A stretch of 64,000 nt of DNA from Mimachlamys varia (Eukaryota; Mollusca; Bivalvia; Pectinida; Pectinidae): NCBI GenBank assembly GCA_947623455.1, contig OX392529.1:63611686-63675685 (forward strand), in the 5' to 3' direction. Each line of letters opens with the position of its first letter. The first letter of the stretch is position 1. The notes below the pieces were generated by a model, which worked only from the letters and a program-made list of their open reading frames with translations, had not been told where the DNA came from and did no database searches. Positions 29,617 to 40,745 of the stretch are shown here, piece by piece. Made by a program: the position numbers and the translations under genes.

Positions 29617-29719
29617 ATTTTGACAATTACTACAGAATTTCTCACCAAGCCAGACATCTGTCAGCCTCACCTATCAGTCCGACAGAGGAGACTACAACAT
29701 CGTCCGATAACGATGACAG
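29617..29719 (+). CDS. Candidate 103-nt internal exon of an unrecognised gene
   Basis: An open block bounded by canonical splice-like signals. The upstream CCTTTTTAATCTGTCAG ends with AG at 29615-29616. The downstream GACAG|GTATGT has its GT at 29720-29721 and a CAG before it, a near-consensus donor. In the frame that is open across it the exon starts with the last two bases of a codon and ends with two bases of the next. It encodes about 33 residues: an aromatic start (FDNYYRISHQARH), then a Ser/Thr/Pro/acidic tract (SASPISPTEETTTSSDNDD). That composition suits a disordered or cytoplasmic region. The frame runs from 29577 to 29777, but beyond the donor it turns into a short AACAGATAGATTTAACTATA duplication that looks intronic. 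No partner exon was identified. Confidence 0.35.
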
Positions 29720-30388
29720 GTATGTGGAGGCAGATAGACTGAACTCAAAACAGATAGATTTAACTATAAACAGATAGATTTAACTATAAACAGATACGTT
29801 AACGACAAAGCATGTTTATGAAATATAAATGAAACTTAATTAGGGAAAATCCAACATTATATGTCAAAGCGCTTCATACATGTTAAGAAACTCGTATACT
29901 ATATAGAATAATATTTACAGTCTGTTTGGAATTGATAGTATATTGCCTATACATTTCTACGAATGCTTACTGAACTTTATTTTCCGGATTATTATCAGTG
30001 GATCACACGCCTATTGGCGCAGCGCGCAGTAATACACGAGGCCGCGTCACTACTTTACAGACTCGATCAATATCCTGCCGCGTAGTATGTGTTAATTTAT
30101 TAAAGAAATAAATAAGAAGCATTTTAATGTTTTTTTAAATACAATAACAGTAACAAAGACAGTATGGTTTGTTTATACATGAACTTATGTGAAAAAATAA
30201 CAATAAAAAGATGTAATCTTTTGGAACTTTTTTGTTTACTTGTTGACTGAAATTTCGCGGGAGTTCGTCACCTCATAAGACGTCTGTTTCAACAGTCTAC
30301 CGAAACTAAACGATACTGTTTGATTTCATCGCAGTAAGTATCATAATATCTGATTAAAGAAATAATTACACGTGGGAATATAAGGTCT
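29720..30388. other. Unique DNA with GC-rich patch and possible first-exon donor
   Basis: Starts with a short direct duplication of CAGATAGATTTAACTATAAA (29751-29790). A GC-rich patch at 30003-30085 includes CCTATTGGCGCAGCGCGCAG, with a reverse CCAAT. TTTCGCGGGAGTTCGTCACC near 30251, followed by GCA|GTAAGTATC near 30334, could be an untranslated first exon with a strong donor. No ORF supports it. Confidence 0.35.
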
Positions 30389-30580
30389 GGACAGTAAATA
30401 TAAGGATTGAAGTTTCTTTCTGGTGGTTTTATCAAAGGATAAAGTTCAGTAGGATATCGATAGTTGTTTCATGGAACGCTTCGCGTTCCCGCGTTCCATT
30501 CCAACTGTCGATATCCTACTGAACTTTATCCTTTGATAAAACCACCAGAAAGAAACTTTAATCCTTAAATGTTATTGTCC
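30389..30580. mobile_element. 192-bp foldback (MITE-like) element
   Basis: A long near-perfect inverted repeat. The left arm starts at about 30389 (GGACAGTAAATATAAGGATT) and the right arm ends at about 30580 (its reverse complement reads GGACAATAACATTTAAGGATT). The best-paired core covers about 65 bases on each side (AGTTTCTTTCTGGTGGTTTT... paired with ...AAAACCACCAGAAAGAAACT). The loop contains GGAACGCTTCGCGTTCC, itself a hairpin. No ORF. No clear target-site duplication was found, so it may be an old foldback copy or an uncaptured inverted duplication. Confidence 0.75.
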
Positions 30581-30603
30581 TGTACGGCATTTGGAACAAC
30601 ATG

Positions 30604-30611
30604 TGACGTCA
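30604..30611. promoter_or_regulatory. Perfect CRE-like palindrome
   Basis: TGACGTCA, the full palindromic cAMP-response-element sequence, lies in a local cluster of ACGT cores (GTGACGTCACGTCGATGTCACG). CREB/ATF binding to this octamer is established knowledge. Function here is inferred only, and no gene start is evident nearby. Confidence 0.3.
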
Positions 30612-30784
30612 CGTCGATGTCACGTAAAACAGAAACTGGTCTATCGAGTAAATTCACAGTGATATCGTGGATATATGTATTATATTTATATACAGACATT
30701 GTATTATATTCCCACAGAAACCGAGATTAAGAGTGGAGTAACGGAATATGGTGTACAATATCAACGTAAGCGGTATCACAAAAA

Positions 30785-31798
30785 AGTGTGTGCACATAAC
30801 TATTATCACATACAAAGTCACCGTTTTTTATGTGTGTACATAACTGTTAACACATACAAAGTCGCTGTTATAATTAAAAGTGTACATAGCTGTAATCACA
30901 TAAAAAGTCACTGTTACTTCTGCACATAACCTGTTATCACATACAAAGTCACCGTTATGAGTGTACATAACTATTATCACATACAAAGTCACCGTTTTTT
31001 ATGTGTGTACATAACTGTTAACACATACAAAGTCGCTGTTATAATTAAAAGTGTACATAGCTGTAATCACATAAAAAGTCACTGTTACTTCTGCACATAA
31101 CTATTATCACATACAAAGTCACCGTTATGAGTGTACATAACTATTATCACATACAAAGTCACCGTTATGTTTGTACATAACTGTTATCACATACAAAGTC
31201 ACCGTTATGAGTGTACATAACTGTTATCACATACAAAGTCACCGTTATGTTTGTACATAACTGTTATCACATACAAAGTCACCGTTATGTGTGTACATAA
31301 CTGTTATCACATACAAAGTCACCGTTATGTTTGTACATAACTGTTATCACATACAAAGTCACCGTTATGTTTGTACATAACTGTTATCACATACAAAGTC
31401 ACCGTTATGTGTGTACATAACTGTTATCACATACAAAGTCACCGTTATGTGTGTACATAACTGTTATCACATACAAAGTCACCGTAATGAGTGTACATAA
31501 CTATAATCACATACAAAGTCACCGTTTTTTATGTGTGTACATAACTGTTATCACATACAAAGTCACCGTTTTTTATGTGTGTACATAACTGTTACCACAT
31601 ACAAAGTCACCGTTTTTTATGTGTGTACATAACTGTTATCACATACAAAGTCACCGTTATGAGTGTACATGTACATAACTGTTATCACATACAAAGTCAC
31701 CGTTATGTGTGTACATAACTGTTATCACATACAAAGTCACCGTTATGTGTGTACATTACTGTTATCACATATAAAGTTACTGTTATTTGTGTACACGA
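30785..31798. repeat. 40-bp minisatellite, about 25 units
   Basis: ATCACATACAAAGTCACCGT recurs every 40 bases (for example ACCGTTAT at 31201 and 31241). A TGTGTGTACATAACTGTT segment separates copies. Some units carry an extra TTTT (ACCGTTTTTTATG) and run longer. A 171-bp block with unusual units (GTCGCTGTTATAATTAAAAG, then GTCACTGTTACTTC) is duplicated at 30795 and 30966. The chance ORFs here are not coding. Confidence 0.95.
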
Positions 31799-33866
31799 AC
31801 TAGACCACGTACAGAAAATGTAAGCTGTGTAGTCAGCTCTGTAACGAGGGACGAGCGTCGGTAGAGATAACCGACGTAAGCAAAACAAACGAATCAGTTA
31901 CAAAAGTACACACAATTTACTCACAATGAACAAAGCTACCTTTCACTTCACATTTCTACCATCTCTCCAGCAGCCATTCATTCACACAGATACATATTTG
32001 CACACATTGATTTCCATACAAAAGTTCTGAATCCAAAAAAGCCGACTAATTGAATAGTTCCAGTCTATGTTCCTTGTGTACATATACAACAATATGACAG
32101 TTCATCAGCTGTCTGCTCCTGGATGAACTGACTCGCACAATGGACCAATAGCCCTCCCCGGGGCTGACAACTCCGTCGTTTTAACTGACACTGCTGACCA
32201 ACCGTAGTCTTTACTGACAGGTTAAATCGATCATGCACGCAATGCGCTTTGCTCCAAGCCTAGTGGTCTGCTTAGAGATCCATACCGTAACCTTGACCTT
32301 CAAGCTGCGGATGACATGTGGCTGTCCTTGACCCGGTGTTTGGGAATGTCCCGGATGCTGGTATCCACTGCAACGTCTCATTTCACAGCAAGAAAGCAAA
32401 GTTAGCTTTGGTGTATTAAACAAATCATAACAAACGTACATACGTCACCATTCAATTAATAAGTAATTTTAAGCGCGAAATTTATACATGACATACAAAG
32501 GCAATATTATTTTGGGCCATTTTAGCAATGAAATAAAACAGTATGATAAGGTTAAGTTAGTAGTTATAGTAAAGTTGGACAATGATTTCACTTCACTTTC
32601 CCAGATGGCAAGTTAGTAATATATTATAACGACTATTGTGAACCCTTATTCTGGTCCGGATATAAATAAATACTATTCAAAGAACACATACATTTATAGG
32701 ACTCACACAACTAGATAACGTATCATATGTTATTGCTGAGCTTTCGAACTAATAACTTTAATATTTGAAGCTCAGTACTGGTGATAACTGTCTAGATTCA
32801 CTTACATATACATGACCAAGGCTTCAAAGGACATTAAGGGAGGAATTTCGTGCTATTTTAACTCGCTACAGGCGTCTGCTTAGGACAACTGGAAAATTTA
32901 CATGTCAAACCAGTGAAATGGGACGGGAACAACCCTGATTTTTGACCCCATATCAATCTGCCATCACATATCAAAATCTACCAAAAGGATACATTTTTGT
33001 AAAGTAAAATATCAGTTATAGATATATATAGATTTCATTCAATGCAGAAAATGTCATCAATTACCTATCTAAATTACTCAGAAGCGCCGTACTTAGCCAG
33101 AACACATTCTCGGTAGGGACTACAATCGTATGAAACACTTGGTGATAGGCTGATTTAGTTTTGTGAGTCATAAAGAGCCTTCTGAAGCATACAATGGCCA
33201 TCCTAGATTTCAACCTCTTGGTTAGTTACATTCTCCTGATTGAGAATGATCACTCGCTTCTCACTTAGAGGACATGACATTACTGTTGATGTCAATCTCT
33301 CCAGCAACACAACTGAATGCTTCGAAATGACGCATTAAGTCAGGTTTATTTAAATACTAAAGCCGTGCGGAACTTGATTACTTCTGAACTGGGTGTTGAG
33401 AGGCATACAGGCGTAAAACAGTAGATGAGGAGAAAAGAATCATAGCAAACCGTCCTAAAACATATTTATTGACTTCATATAAGCAAAAACATAGACTCAT
33501 GCAAAAAATATGTACATAAGCGTCATATCTTTTTCTTAACCTTTGATGGTTATAAACTGAAGCTAGCCATGATTTAAACATGATATTATCTTGTTTTACA
33601 TAATAATGTAGTTCAAATGATTAAAACATGTCTAGTGCTTTCATAACATTTCATAATGTTATCAAATGGACGTATTATATCAAGCTCATTTACATCTATT
33701 GATCTATGTTACTTCGCCTTTGTTTTCTTATTTATAATCTGCTGTATTATACTACCATTCGATTTTGTATGAATTTAGTAGTTTTACATTGCCACATCTA
33801 TGTTTATGAGTTCAGTATTCTTCTCAACAACTACAGACTGTATCCAAAGGGAAATAAAGCTCCGCA
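31799..33866. other. Unique DNA, no supported gene
   Basis: Contains a small perfect stem CGTCGGT/ACCGACG near 31857-31877. A GC-richer patch at 32130-32400 has a 76-codon minus-strand frame (32211-32441, stop side at 32211) and a 32-codon plus-strand frame from 32233; neither is recognised. A minus-strand open stretch of about 40 codons lies near 33194-33333. From 33340 the sequence is very AT-rich. A short passage (GTATGAAAcac ... TGATTTAGTTTTGTGAG, about 33129-33171) recurs near 47216-47256 and suggests a dispersed element. Confidence 0.5.
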
Positions 33867-36800
33867 TGACATGGTTATATGTCCCAGCTCGCAGAGCGTC
33901 GCCCTTGACGTACATGACATGGTTATATGGCCCAGCTCACAGAGCGTCGCCCTTGACGTACATGACATGGTTATATGGCCCAGCTCACAGAGCGTCGCCC
34001 TTGACGTACATGACATGGTTATATGTCCCAGCTCACAGAGCGTCGCCCTTGACGTACATGACATGGTTATATGTCCCAGCTCGCAGAGCGTCGCCCTAGA
34101 CTTTCATGACATGGTTATATGTCCCAGCTCACAGAGCGTCGCCCTTGACGTACATGACATGGTTATATGTCCCAGCTCGCAGAGCGTCGCCCTAGAGTTA
34201 CATGACATGGTTATATGTCCCAGCTCACAGAGCGTCCCCCTTGACGTACATGACATGGTTATATGTCCCAGCTCACAGAAGGGGCGCCCTAGACGTACAT
34301 GACATGGTTATATGTCCCAGCTCACAGAGCGTCCCCCTAGACGTACATGACATGGTTATATGGCCCAGCTCGCAGAAGGGGCGCCCTAGACGTACATGAC
34401 ATTGTTATATGTCCCAGCTCGCAGAGCGTCCCCCTTGACGTACATGACATGGTTATATGTCCCAGCTCGCAGGGAGTCGCCCTAGACGTACATGACATGG
34501 TTATATGTCCCAGCTCGCAGAGGCGTCGCCCTAGACTTACATGACATGGTTATATGTCCCAGCTCGCAGGGAGTCGCCCTTGACGTACATGACATGGTTA
34601 TATGTCCCAGCTCGCAGAGCGTCCCCCTTGACGTACATGACATGGTTATATGTCCCAGCTCGCAGAGGCGTCGCCCTAGAGTTACATGACATGGTTATAT
34701 GTCCCAGCTCACAAAGCGTCGCCCTAGACTAACATGACATGGTTATATGTCCCAGCTCACAGAGCGTCGCCCTTGACGTACATGACATGGTTATATGTCC
34801 CAGCTCGCAGAAGGGGCGCCCTAGACTTACATGACATGGTTATATGTCCCAGCTCACAGAGCGTCGCCCTTGACGTACATGACATGGTTATATGTCCCAG
34901 CTCGCAGAAGGGGCGCCCTAGACTTACATGACATGGTTATATGTCCCAGCTCACAGAGCGTCGCCCTAGACTTACATGACATGGTTATATGTCCCAGCTC
35001 ACAGAGCGTCGCCCTAGACTTACATGACATGGTTATATGTCCCAGCTCACAGAGCGTCCCCCTAGACTTACATGACATGGTTATATGTCCCAGCTCACAG
35101 AGCGTCGCCCTAGACTTACATGACATGGTTATATGTCCCAGCTCACAGAGCGTCCCCCTAGACTTACATGACATGGTTATATGTCCCAGCTCGCAGAGCG
35201 TCGCCCTAGACTTACATGACATGGTTGTATGGTCCAGCTCACAGAGCGTCGCCCTAGAGTTACATGACATGGTTATATGGCCCAGCTCGCAGAGCGTCGC
35301 CCTAGACTTACATGACATGGTTGTATGGCCCAGCTCACAGAGCGTCGCCCTAGACGTACATGACATGGTTATATGTCCCAGCTCACAGAGCGTCGCCCTA
35401 GACTTACATGACATGGTTATATGTCCCAGCTCGCAGAGCGTCGCCCTAGACTTACATGACATGGTTATATGTACCAGCTCGCAGAAGGGGCGCCCTAGAC
35501 GTACATGACATGGTTATATGTCCCAGCTCGCAGAGCGTCGCCCTAGACTTACATGACATGGTTATATGTCCCAGCTCACAGAGCGTCGCCCTAGACTTAC
35601 ATGACATGGTTATATGTCCCAGCTCGCAGAGCGTCGCCCTAGACTTACATGACATGGTTATATGTACCAGCTCGCAGAAGGGGCGCCCTAGACGTACATG
35701 ACATGGTTATATGTCCCAGCTCACAGAGCGTCGCCCTAGACTTACATGACATGGTTATATGTACCAGCTCGCAGAAGGGGCGCCCTAGACGTACATGACA
35801 TGGTTATATGTCCCAGCTCACAGAGCGTCGCCCTAGACGTACATGACATGGTTATATGTCCCAGCTCGCAGAGGCGTCGCCCTAGAGTTACATGACATGG
35901 TTATATGTCCCAGCTCGCAGAGCGTCCCCCTTGACGTACATGACATGGTTATATGTCCCAGCTCGCAGAGGCGTCGCCCTAGAGTTACATGACATGGTTA
36001 TATGTCCCAGCTCGCAGAGCGTCGCCCTAGACTTACATGATATGGTTATATGTCCCAGCTCGCAGAGCGTCCCCCTTGACGTACATGACATGGTTATATG
36101 TCCCAGCTCGCAGAGCGTCGCCCTAGACTTACATGACATGGTTATATGTCCCAGCTCGCAGAGCGTCGCCCTAGACTTACATGATATGGTTATATGTCCC
36201 AGCTCGCAGAGCGTCCCCCTTGACGTACATGACATGGTTATATGTCCCAGCTCGCAGAGCGTCGCCCTAGACTTACATGACATGGTTATATGTCCCAGCT
36301 CGCAGAGCGTCGCCCTTGACGTACATGACATGGTTATATGTCCCAGCTCGCAGAGCGTCGCCCTAGACGTACATGACATGGTTATATGTCCCAGCTCGCA
36401 GAGCGTCGCCCTAGACGTACATGACATGGTTATATGTCCCAGCTCGCAGAGCGTCGCCCTAGACTTACATGACATGGTTATATGGCCCAGCTCGCAGAAG
36501 CGTCGCCCTTGACGTACATGACATGGTTATATGTCCCAGCTCGCAGAGCGTCGCCCTAGACTTACATGACATGGTTATATGTCCCAGCTCGCAGAGCGTC
36601 GCCCTAGAGTTACATGACATGGTTATATGTCCCAGCTCGCAGAGCGTCGCCCTAGACGTACATGACATGGTTGTATGGCCCAGCTCACAGAGCGTCGCCC
36701 TAGACTTACATGACATGGTTATATGTCCCAGCTCGCAGAAGGGGCGCCCTAGAGTTACATGACATGGTTATATGTCCCAGCTCACAGAGCGTCGCCCTAG

Positions 36801-37912
36801 ACGTACATGACATGGTTGTATGGCCCAGCTCACAGAGCGTCGCCCTAGACTTACATGACATGGTTATATGTCACAGCTCGCAGAGCGTCGCCCTTGACGT
36901 ACATGACATGGTTATATGTCCCAGCTCGCAGAGCGTCGCCCTTGACGTACATGACATGGTTATATGTCCCAGCTCGCAGAGCGTCCCCCTTGACGTACAT
37001 GACATGGTTATATGTCCCAGCTCGCAGAGCGTCGCCCTAGACTTACATGACATGGTTATATGTCCCAGCTCGCAGAAGGGGCGCCCTAGACTTACATGAC
37101 ATGGTTATATGTCCCAGCTCGCAGAGCGTCGCCCTAGACGTACATGACATGGTTATATGTCCCAGCTCGCAGAGCGTCCCCCTAGACTTACATGACATGG
37201 TTATATGTCCCAGCTCGCAGAAGGGGCGCCCTAGACGTACATGACATGGTTATATGTCCCAGCTCGCAGAGCGTCCCCCTAGACTTACATGACATGGTTA
37301 TATGTCCCAGCTCGCAGAAGGGGCGCCCTAGACGTACATGACATGGTTATATGTCCCAGCTCGCAGAGCGTCCCCCTAGACGTACATGACATGGTTATAT
37401 GTCCCAGCTCGCAGAGCGTCCCCCTAGACTTACATGACATGGTTATATGTCCCAGCTCGCAGAGCGTCGCCCTTGACGTACATGACATGGTTATATGTCC
37501 CAGCTCACAGAGCGTCGCCCTAGACTTACATGACATGGTTATATGTCCCAGCTCGCAGAGCGTCGCCCTTGACGTACATGACATGGTTATATGTCCCAGC
37601 TCACAGAGCGTCGCCCTAGACTTACATGACATGGTTATATGTCCCAGCTCGCAGAACGGGCGCCCTTGACGTACATGACATGGTTATATGTCCCAGCTCA
37701 CAGAGCGTCGCCCTAGACTTACATGACATGGTTATATGTCCCAGCTCGCAGAGCGTCGCCCTTGACGTACATGACATGGTTATATGTCCCAGCTCACAGA
37801 GCGTCGCCCTAGACTTACATGACATGGTTATATGTCCCAGCTCGCAGAGCGTCCCCCTTGACGTACATGACATGGTTATATGTCCCAGCTCACAGAGCGT
37901 CGCCCTTGACTT
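33867..37912. repeat. 48-bp satellite array (with 49-bp variants), about 84 units
   Basis: The unit ACATGACATGGTTATATGTC plus CCAGCTCGCAGAGCGTCGCC plus CTAGACGT repeats every 48 bases (for example 33912 and 33960). Variants GCAGAAGGGGCGCC and GCAGAGGCGTCGCC add one base (49-bp units). Because 48 is divisible by three and neither strand of the unit has an in-frame stop in one frame, long ORFs appear on both strands. They encode 16-residue repeats (HDMVICPSSQSVALDV on plus, MSCTSRATLCELGHIT on minus). The 49-bp units break these frames every few units, so no continuous coding frame is kept. Early units (33890-34090) use TTGACGT; later ones mix CTAGACTT, CTAGACGT and CTAGAGTT. Confidence 0.97.
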
Positions 37913-37948
37913 AGAGCTACATTTGTATGTAATTGCTCAATAGCCAGT

Positions 37949-38568
37949 TATATATATTCGTATTACATACATAAGTTATATATATTCGTATTACATACAT
38001 AAGTTATATATATTCGTATTACATACATAAGTTATATATATTCGTATTACATACATAAGTTATATATATTCGTATTACATACATAAGCTATATATATTCG
38101 TATTACATACATAAGCTATATATATTCGTATTACATACATAAGTTATATATATTCGTATTACATACATAAGTTATATATATTCGTATTACATACATAAGT
38201 TATATATATTCGTATTACATACATAAGCTATATATATTCGTATTACATACATAAGCTATATATATTCGTATTACATACATAAGTTATATATATTCGTATT
38301 ACATACATAAGCTATATATATTCGTATTACATACATAAGTTATATATATTCGTATTACATACATAAGTTATATATATTCGTATTACATACATAAGTTATA
38401 TATATTCGTATTACATACATAAGTTATATATATTCGTATTACATACAAAAGTTATATATATTCGTATTACATACATAAGTTATATATATTCGTATTACAT
38501 ACATAAGTTATATATATTCGTATTACATACATAAGTTATATATATTCGTATTACATACAAAAGTTCTG
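37949..38568. repeat. 28-bp AT-rich minisatellite, about 22 units
   Basis: TATATATATTCGTATTACAT plus ACATAAGT repeats every 28 bases (ATTCG at 37984 and 38012). It is very homogeneous. Almost the only variation is AAGTT versus AAGCT, plus two ACAAAAG units near 38447 and 38560, so this is probably a young array. It sits about 35 bp after the 48-bp array ends. Each unit carries an alternating TA run that should melt easily. Confidence 0.95.
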
Positions 38569-39801
38569 ATTTTAATCTAGGTCTTTGAAATAGTTCAGGG
38601 ATTCAAATTATGTGTGGCTACCGTGACCTTCAGGGGGCTTGTTGAAAGTTTTATGGTACTATTTATTTTCTCATACTTATATGTACATGTATGTCTGTTT
38701 TATTATGTGATATATAATTATATGTGATATGTACAATTTGTAAATACTGTATATTTTATGTATACTTGACCAAAAGTCAGACCAGTCTTTGACTCATTTT
38801 GTTATCAAGTATTAATAAAGACTGTTATTATTATATTAAAGTTCATCAATATACCTAAAGCATGCGGAGCATTTATTTTTCAGATGATTGCAATTGCAGG
38901 AATGTACAAACGAGTGGCCCATTTACAGTTAATGTAAAAACAAAACTACAAATAACAATCATGAACCCTTATGTAGCGGATTTATATTTGCAGGTAAACA
39001 ATTTCCCCAATGACAAGTGAATTATTTATTAGGAACCATGACGATATGCATACATTAATATATTGCTATAGTTTTCCATTATCGTTGATCTTTGGTTTGA
39101 ACCCAGTCAAAATATCGTAAAAACAACAAACTTGCATGCTAGACTTATACAGTACTTGTTTCGGTGGCCCCAGGATTTAGATGTAGATCTCTGGTGGCAG
39201 TATTACAGTACGCAAGTTAATTCTTCATTATATATTCTTAGTGATTTCACAAATTTTCTATTGCTTTCACTGAAGTCATTTTTCATGAATTCGTAACATG
39301 ATTTACACACTAAGAACAATGTACATGTATGCCTTACAGGGAACTATTTTTGAGTATTTTCCGTGTCCTATTTATCACAAAAACAGTATTTCCTGTAAGC
39401 AATGAAACTTTTATAACGCCATTTTTCTCGGATAAAGAAGGAATTGGAAACGTCCTCTAATGCTACTTGTACTGCAACAGAAGCGCATATATAAACTATT
39501 TCAAAATGAGTACATGGGAATGGGCTTCCATGCTGCTAGGTTTAAAACTGAACCGTTCTGTATAAGGAGTTATCGCTTGTATGAGTAAATAAGGTCCGTG
39601 GGCAAAAGGCAACAACATAATACTTTGACAAAATTCCCCACAACGAACCCCATTTTACCTTTGGACCCAAAACGGTTATCGCTTGAATGAATGTCTAAGT
39701 GCCGATAGCTAAATGTTTCCTCACCAATCTACCGATGGACCTTCAATAGTTCCAGAAAAAGAGAAGTTTTTATGGATTAACTTGAATCTTTTATTTATGT
39801 T
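38569..39801. other. Unique AT-rich DNA with 3'-UTR-like segment
   Basis: The first 250 bp (T-rich, TGTA-rich, ending GTATTAATAAAGACTG) read like the end of a 3' UTR. No upstream coding exon is recognised. From 39160 to 39720 the DNA has short open stretches on both strands (for example a minus frame of about 47 codons near 39568-39711) with no recognisable product. The 62-codon ATG frame at 39713-39901 is rejected because it runs into the foldback element. Confidence 0.45.
38814..38819 (+). terminator. Candidate polyadenylation signal
   Basis: AATAAA within GTATTAATAAAGACTG, followed by T-rich TTATTATTATATTAAAG. This is the canonical metazoan hexamer in a plausible U-rich context. No coding exon just upstream was found, so the transcript it would serve is unknown. 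It could end a non-coding RNA that runs through the 28-bp array. Confidence 0.3.
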
Positions 39802-39899
39802 ATGGAGGTTTAACACAAAAAAACCGGAGTGTACTCTCATTATAAACCGCTTCGCGGGTTATTTAGAGTACACTCCGGTTTTTTGTGTTATAAACCCAT
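39802..39899. mobile_element. 98-bp foldback element
   Basis: Inverted arms ATGGAGGTTTAACACAAAA... and ...TTTTGTGTTATAAACCCAT pair with few mismatches. The core AAACCGGAGTGTACTCT pairs with AGAGTACACTCCGGTTT. The loop contains AACCGCTTCGCGGGTT, a small hairpin with the same CGCTTCGCG centre as the 30389-30580 element. No coding capacity. Confidence 0.7.
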
Positions 39900-40126
39900 G
39901 ACATGAAAAACAGATTCAAGGTAATCCTTATAATTTGATCTATACACTGCGAAAATTTACTTTATTGACGTACTCTTTTTTCTTGCAAATTAATACGCTA
40001 TTGCATTAGCCAATCAAAAGCGACGTTATAAACGGCGACGTCATTATTTTTTTACGTTATGGGCTGATAACATATTTTTTTAAAACCAATGCCAGTGCTT
40101 GTTTCAAACAAGATTAAATTATAACA
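39900..40126. other. Unique spacer with CCAAT and ACGT motifs
   Basis: AT-rich. GCCAATCAAAAGCGACGTTA (CCAAT at 40010-40014) and CGACGTCAT at 40036-40044 form a small cluster of promoter-like motifs. No ORF on the plus strand follows. Function is not supported beyond the motifs. Confidence 0.3.
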
Positions 40127-40182
40127 TTATAATAACATAAAGACTACGTTTTTTATGAACACAATAGCAATTGAAAACTTAC

Positions 40183-40398
40183 TTCTTTTGTTAAGCAAAG
40201 CGTTAAATGACCAGTGTCTGGACTCAGCAGAAAGAAACCAACTCACTAAGCCTCCTATGGGAGAAATGTCTCTTTGATTTATGGCAACTGATTCGGCCCA
40301 ATGAGGCTTATCGAATTGTTTCTGAGGTTTAGAGTCAACCCACCAGTCAGCAAAGGAAACAGATGTTTTCGAGAGATCGACAAAAACGTTTTCACAAT
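40183..40398 (-). CDS. Candidate 216-nt coding exon, unrecognised protein
   Basis: A minus-strand frame with no ATG start is open for 100 codons from 40429 down to the stop at 40127-40129. Within it, splice-like signals bound an exon: ATTTTCCACACAAACAG ends with AG at 40400-40399, and GAA|GTAAGT has GT at 40182-40181. The exon enters on the second codon base and leaves after the first. Its about 71 residues look like a folded protein: VFVDLSKTSVSFADWWVDSK near the start, HWAESVAINQRDISPIGG in the middle, SWFLSAESRHWSFNALLNKR at the end. Five tryptophans and few low-complexity runs make chance unlikely in such AT-rich DNA. I do not recognise the family. If it is real, upstream exons lie at higher coordinates, beyond the 31-bp array and transposon. 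It could also be a relic of a mobile-element protein. Confidence 0.45.
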
Positions 40399-40592
40399 CT
40401 GTTTGTGTGGAAAATAATCTTAGTCTTAATCATTCATACTAAACTGACATGCTTATTCCTAGTCCTAAAGTAATATATTTTGCTGTTTAACATTTGTAAA
40501 AGTATACACCTATGCCAATAAAATATACAAACACTTCATTTAAAATGTCTTTTGTTAGTATTCAGTATTGTATTTAAAACAATAGGGACAGC

Positions 40593-40745
40593 GGTCAGGA
40601 GACCTGAAGAGGTGAGGAATAGCTACCAGGAGACCTGAAGAGGTGAGGAATAGCTGTCAGGAGACCTGAAGAGGTGAGGAATAGCTGTCAGGAGACCTGA
40701 AGAGGTGAGGAATAGCTGTCAGGAGACCTGAAGAGGTGAGGAATA
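40593..40745. repeat. 31-bp minisatellite, left fragment (about 5 units)
   Basis: CAGGAGACCTGAAGAGGTGA plus GGAATAGCTGT repeats every 31 bases (40627 and 40658). All five units carry the CTGAAG dialect. The last unit is cut after GAGGAATA by the transposon at 40746 and resumes at 43491. Confidence 0.95.

Noticed and set aside
30675..30929. 84-codon ORF at the start of the 40-bp array
   Set aside because: Most of it is array sequence (repeated Val-His-Ser and Tyr-Lys-Val-Ala patterns); no independent support.
32211..32441. 76-codon minus-strand ORF
   Set aside because: Moderately protein-like (Gly/Gln/His then Lys/Val) but no flanking splice signals, promoter or recognisable motif; a short plus-strand frame overlaps it.
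33706..34302. 198-codon ORF with hydrophobic N-terminus leading into 16-residue repeats
   Set aside because: The N-terminal part is AT-rich DNA translated as Leu/Tyr/Phe; the rest is the 48-bp array, whose frame is broken by 49-bp units. The apparent membrane segment is likely composition, not a signal anchor.
39713..39901. 62-codon ORF beginning MFPHQSTDGPS
   Set aside because: Its second half is one arm and loop of the 98-bp foldback element, so the frame is accidental.
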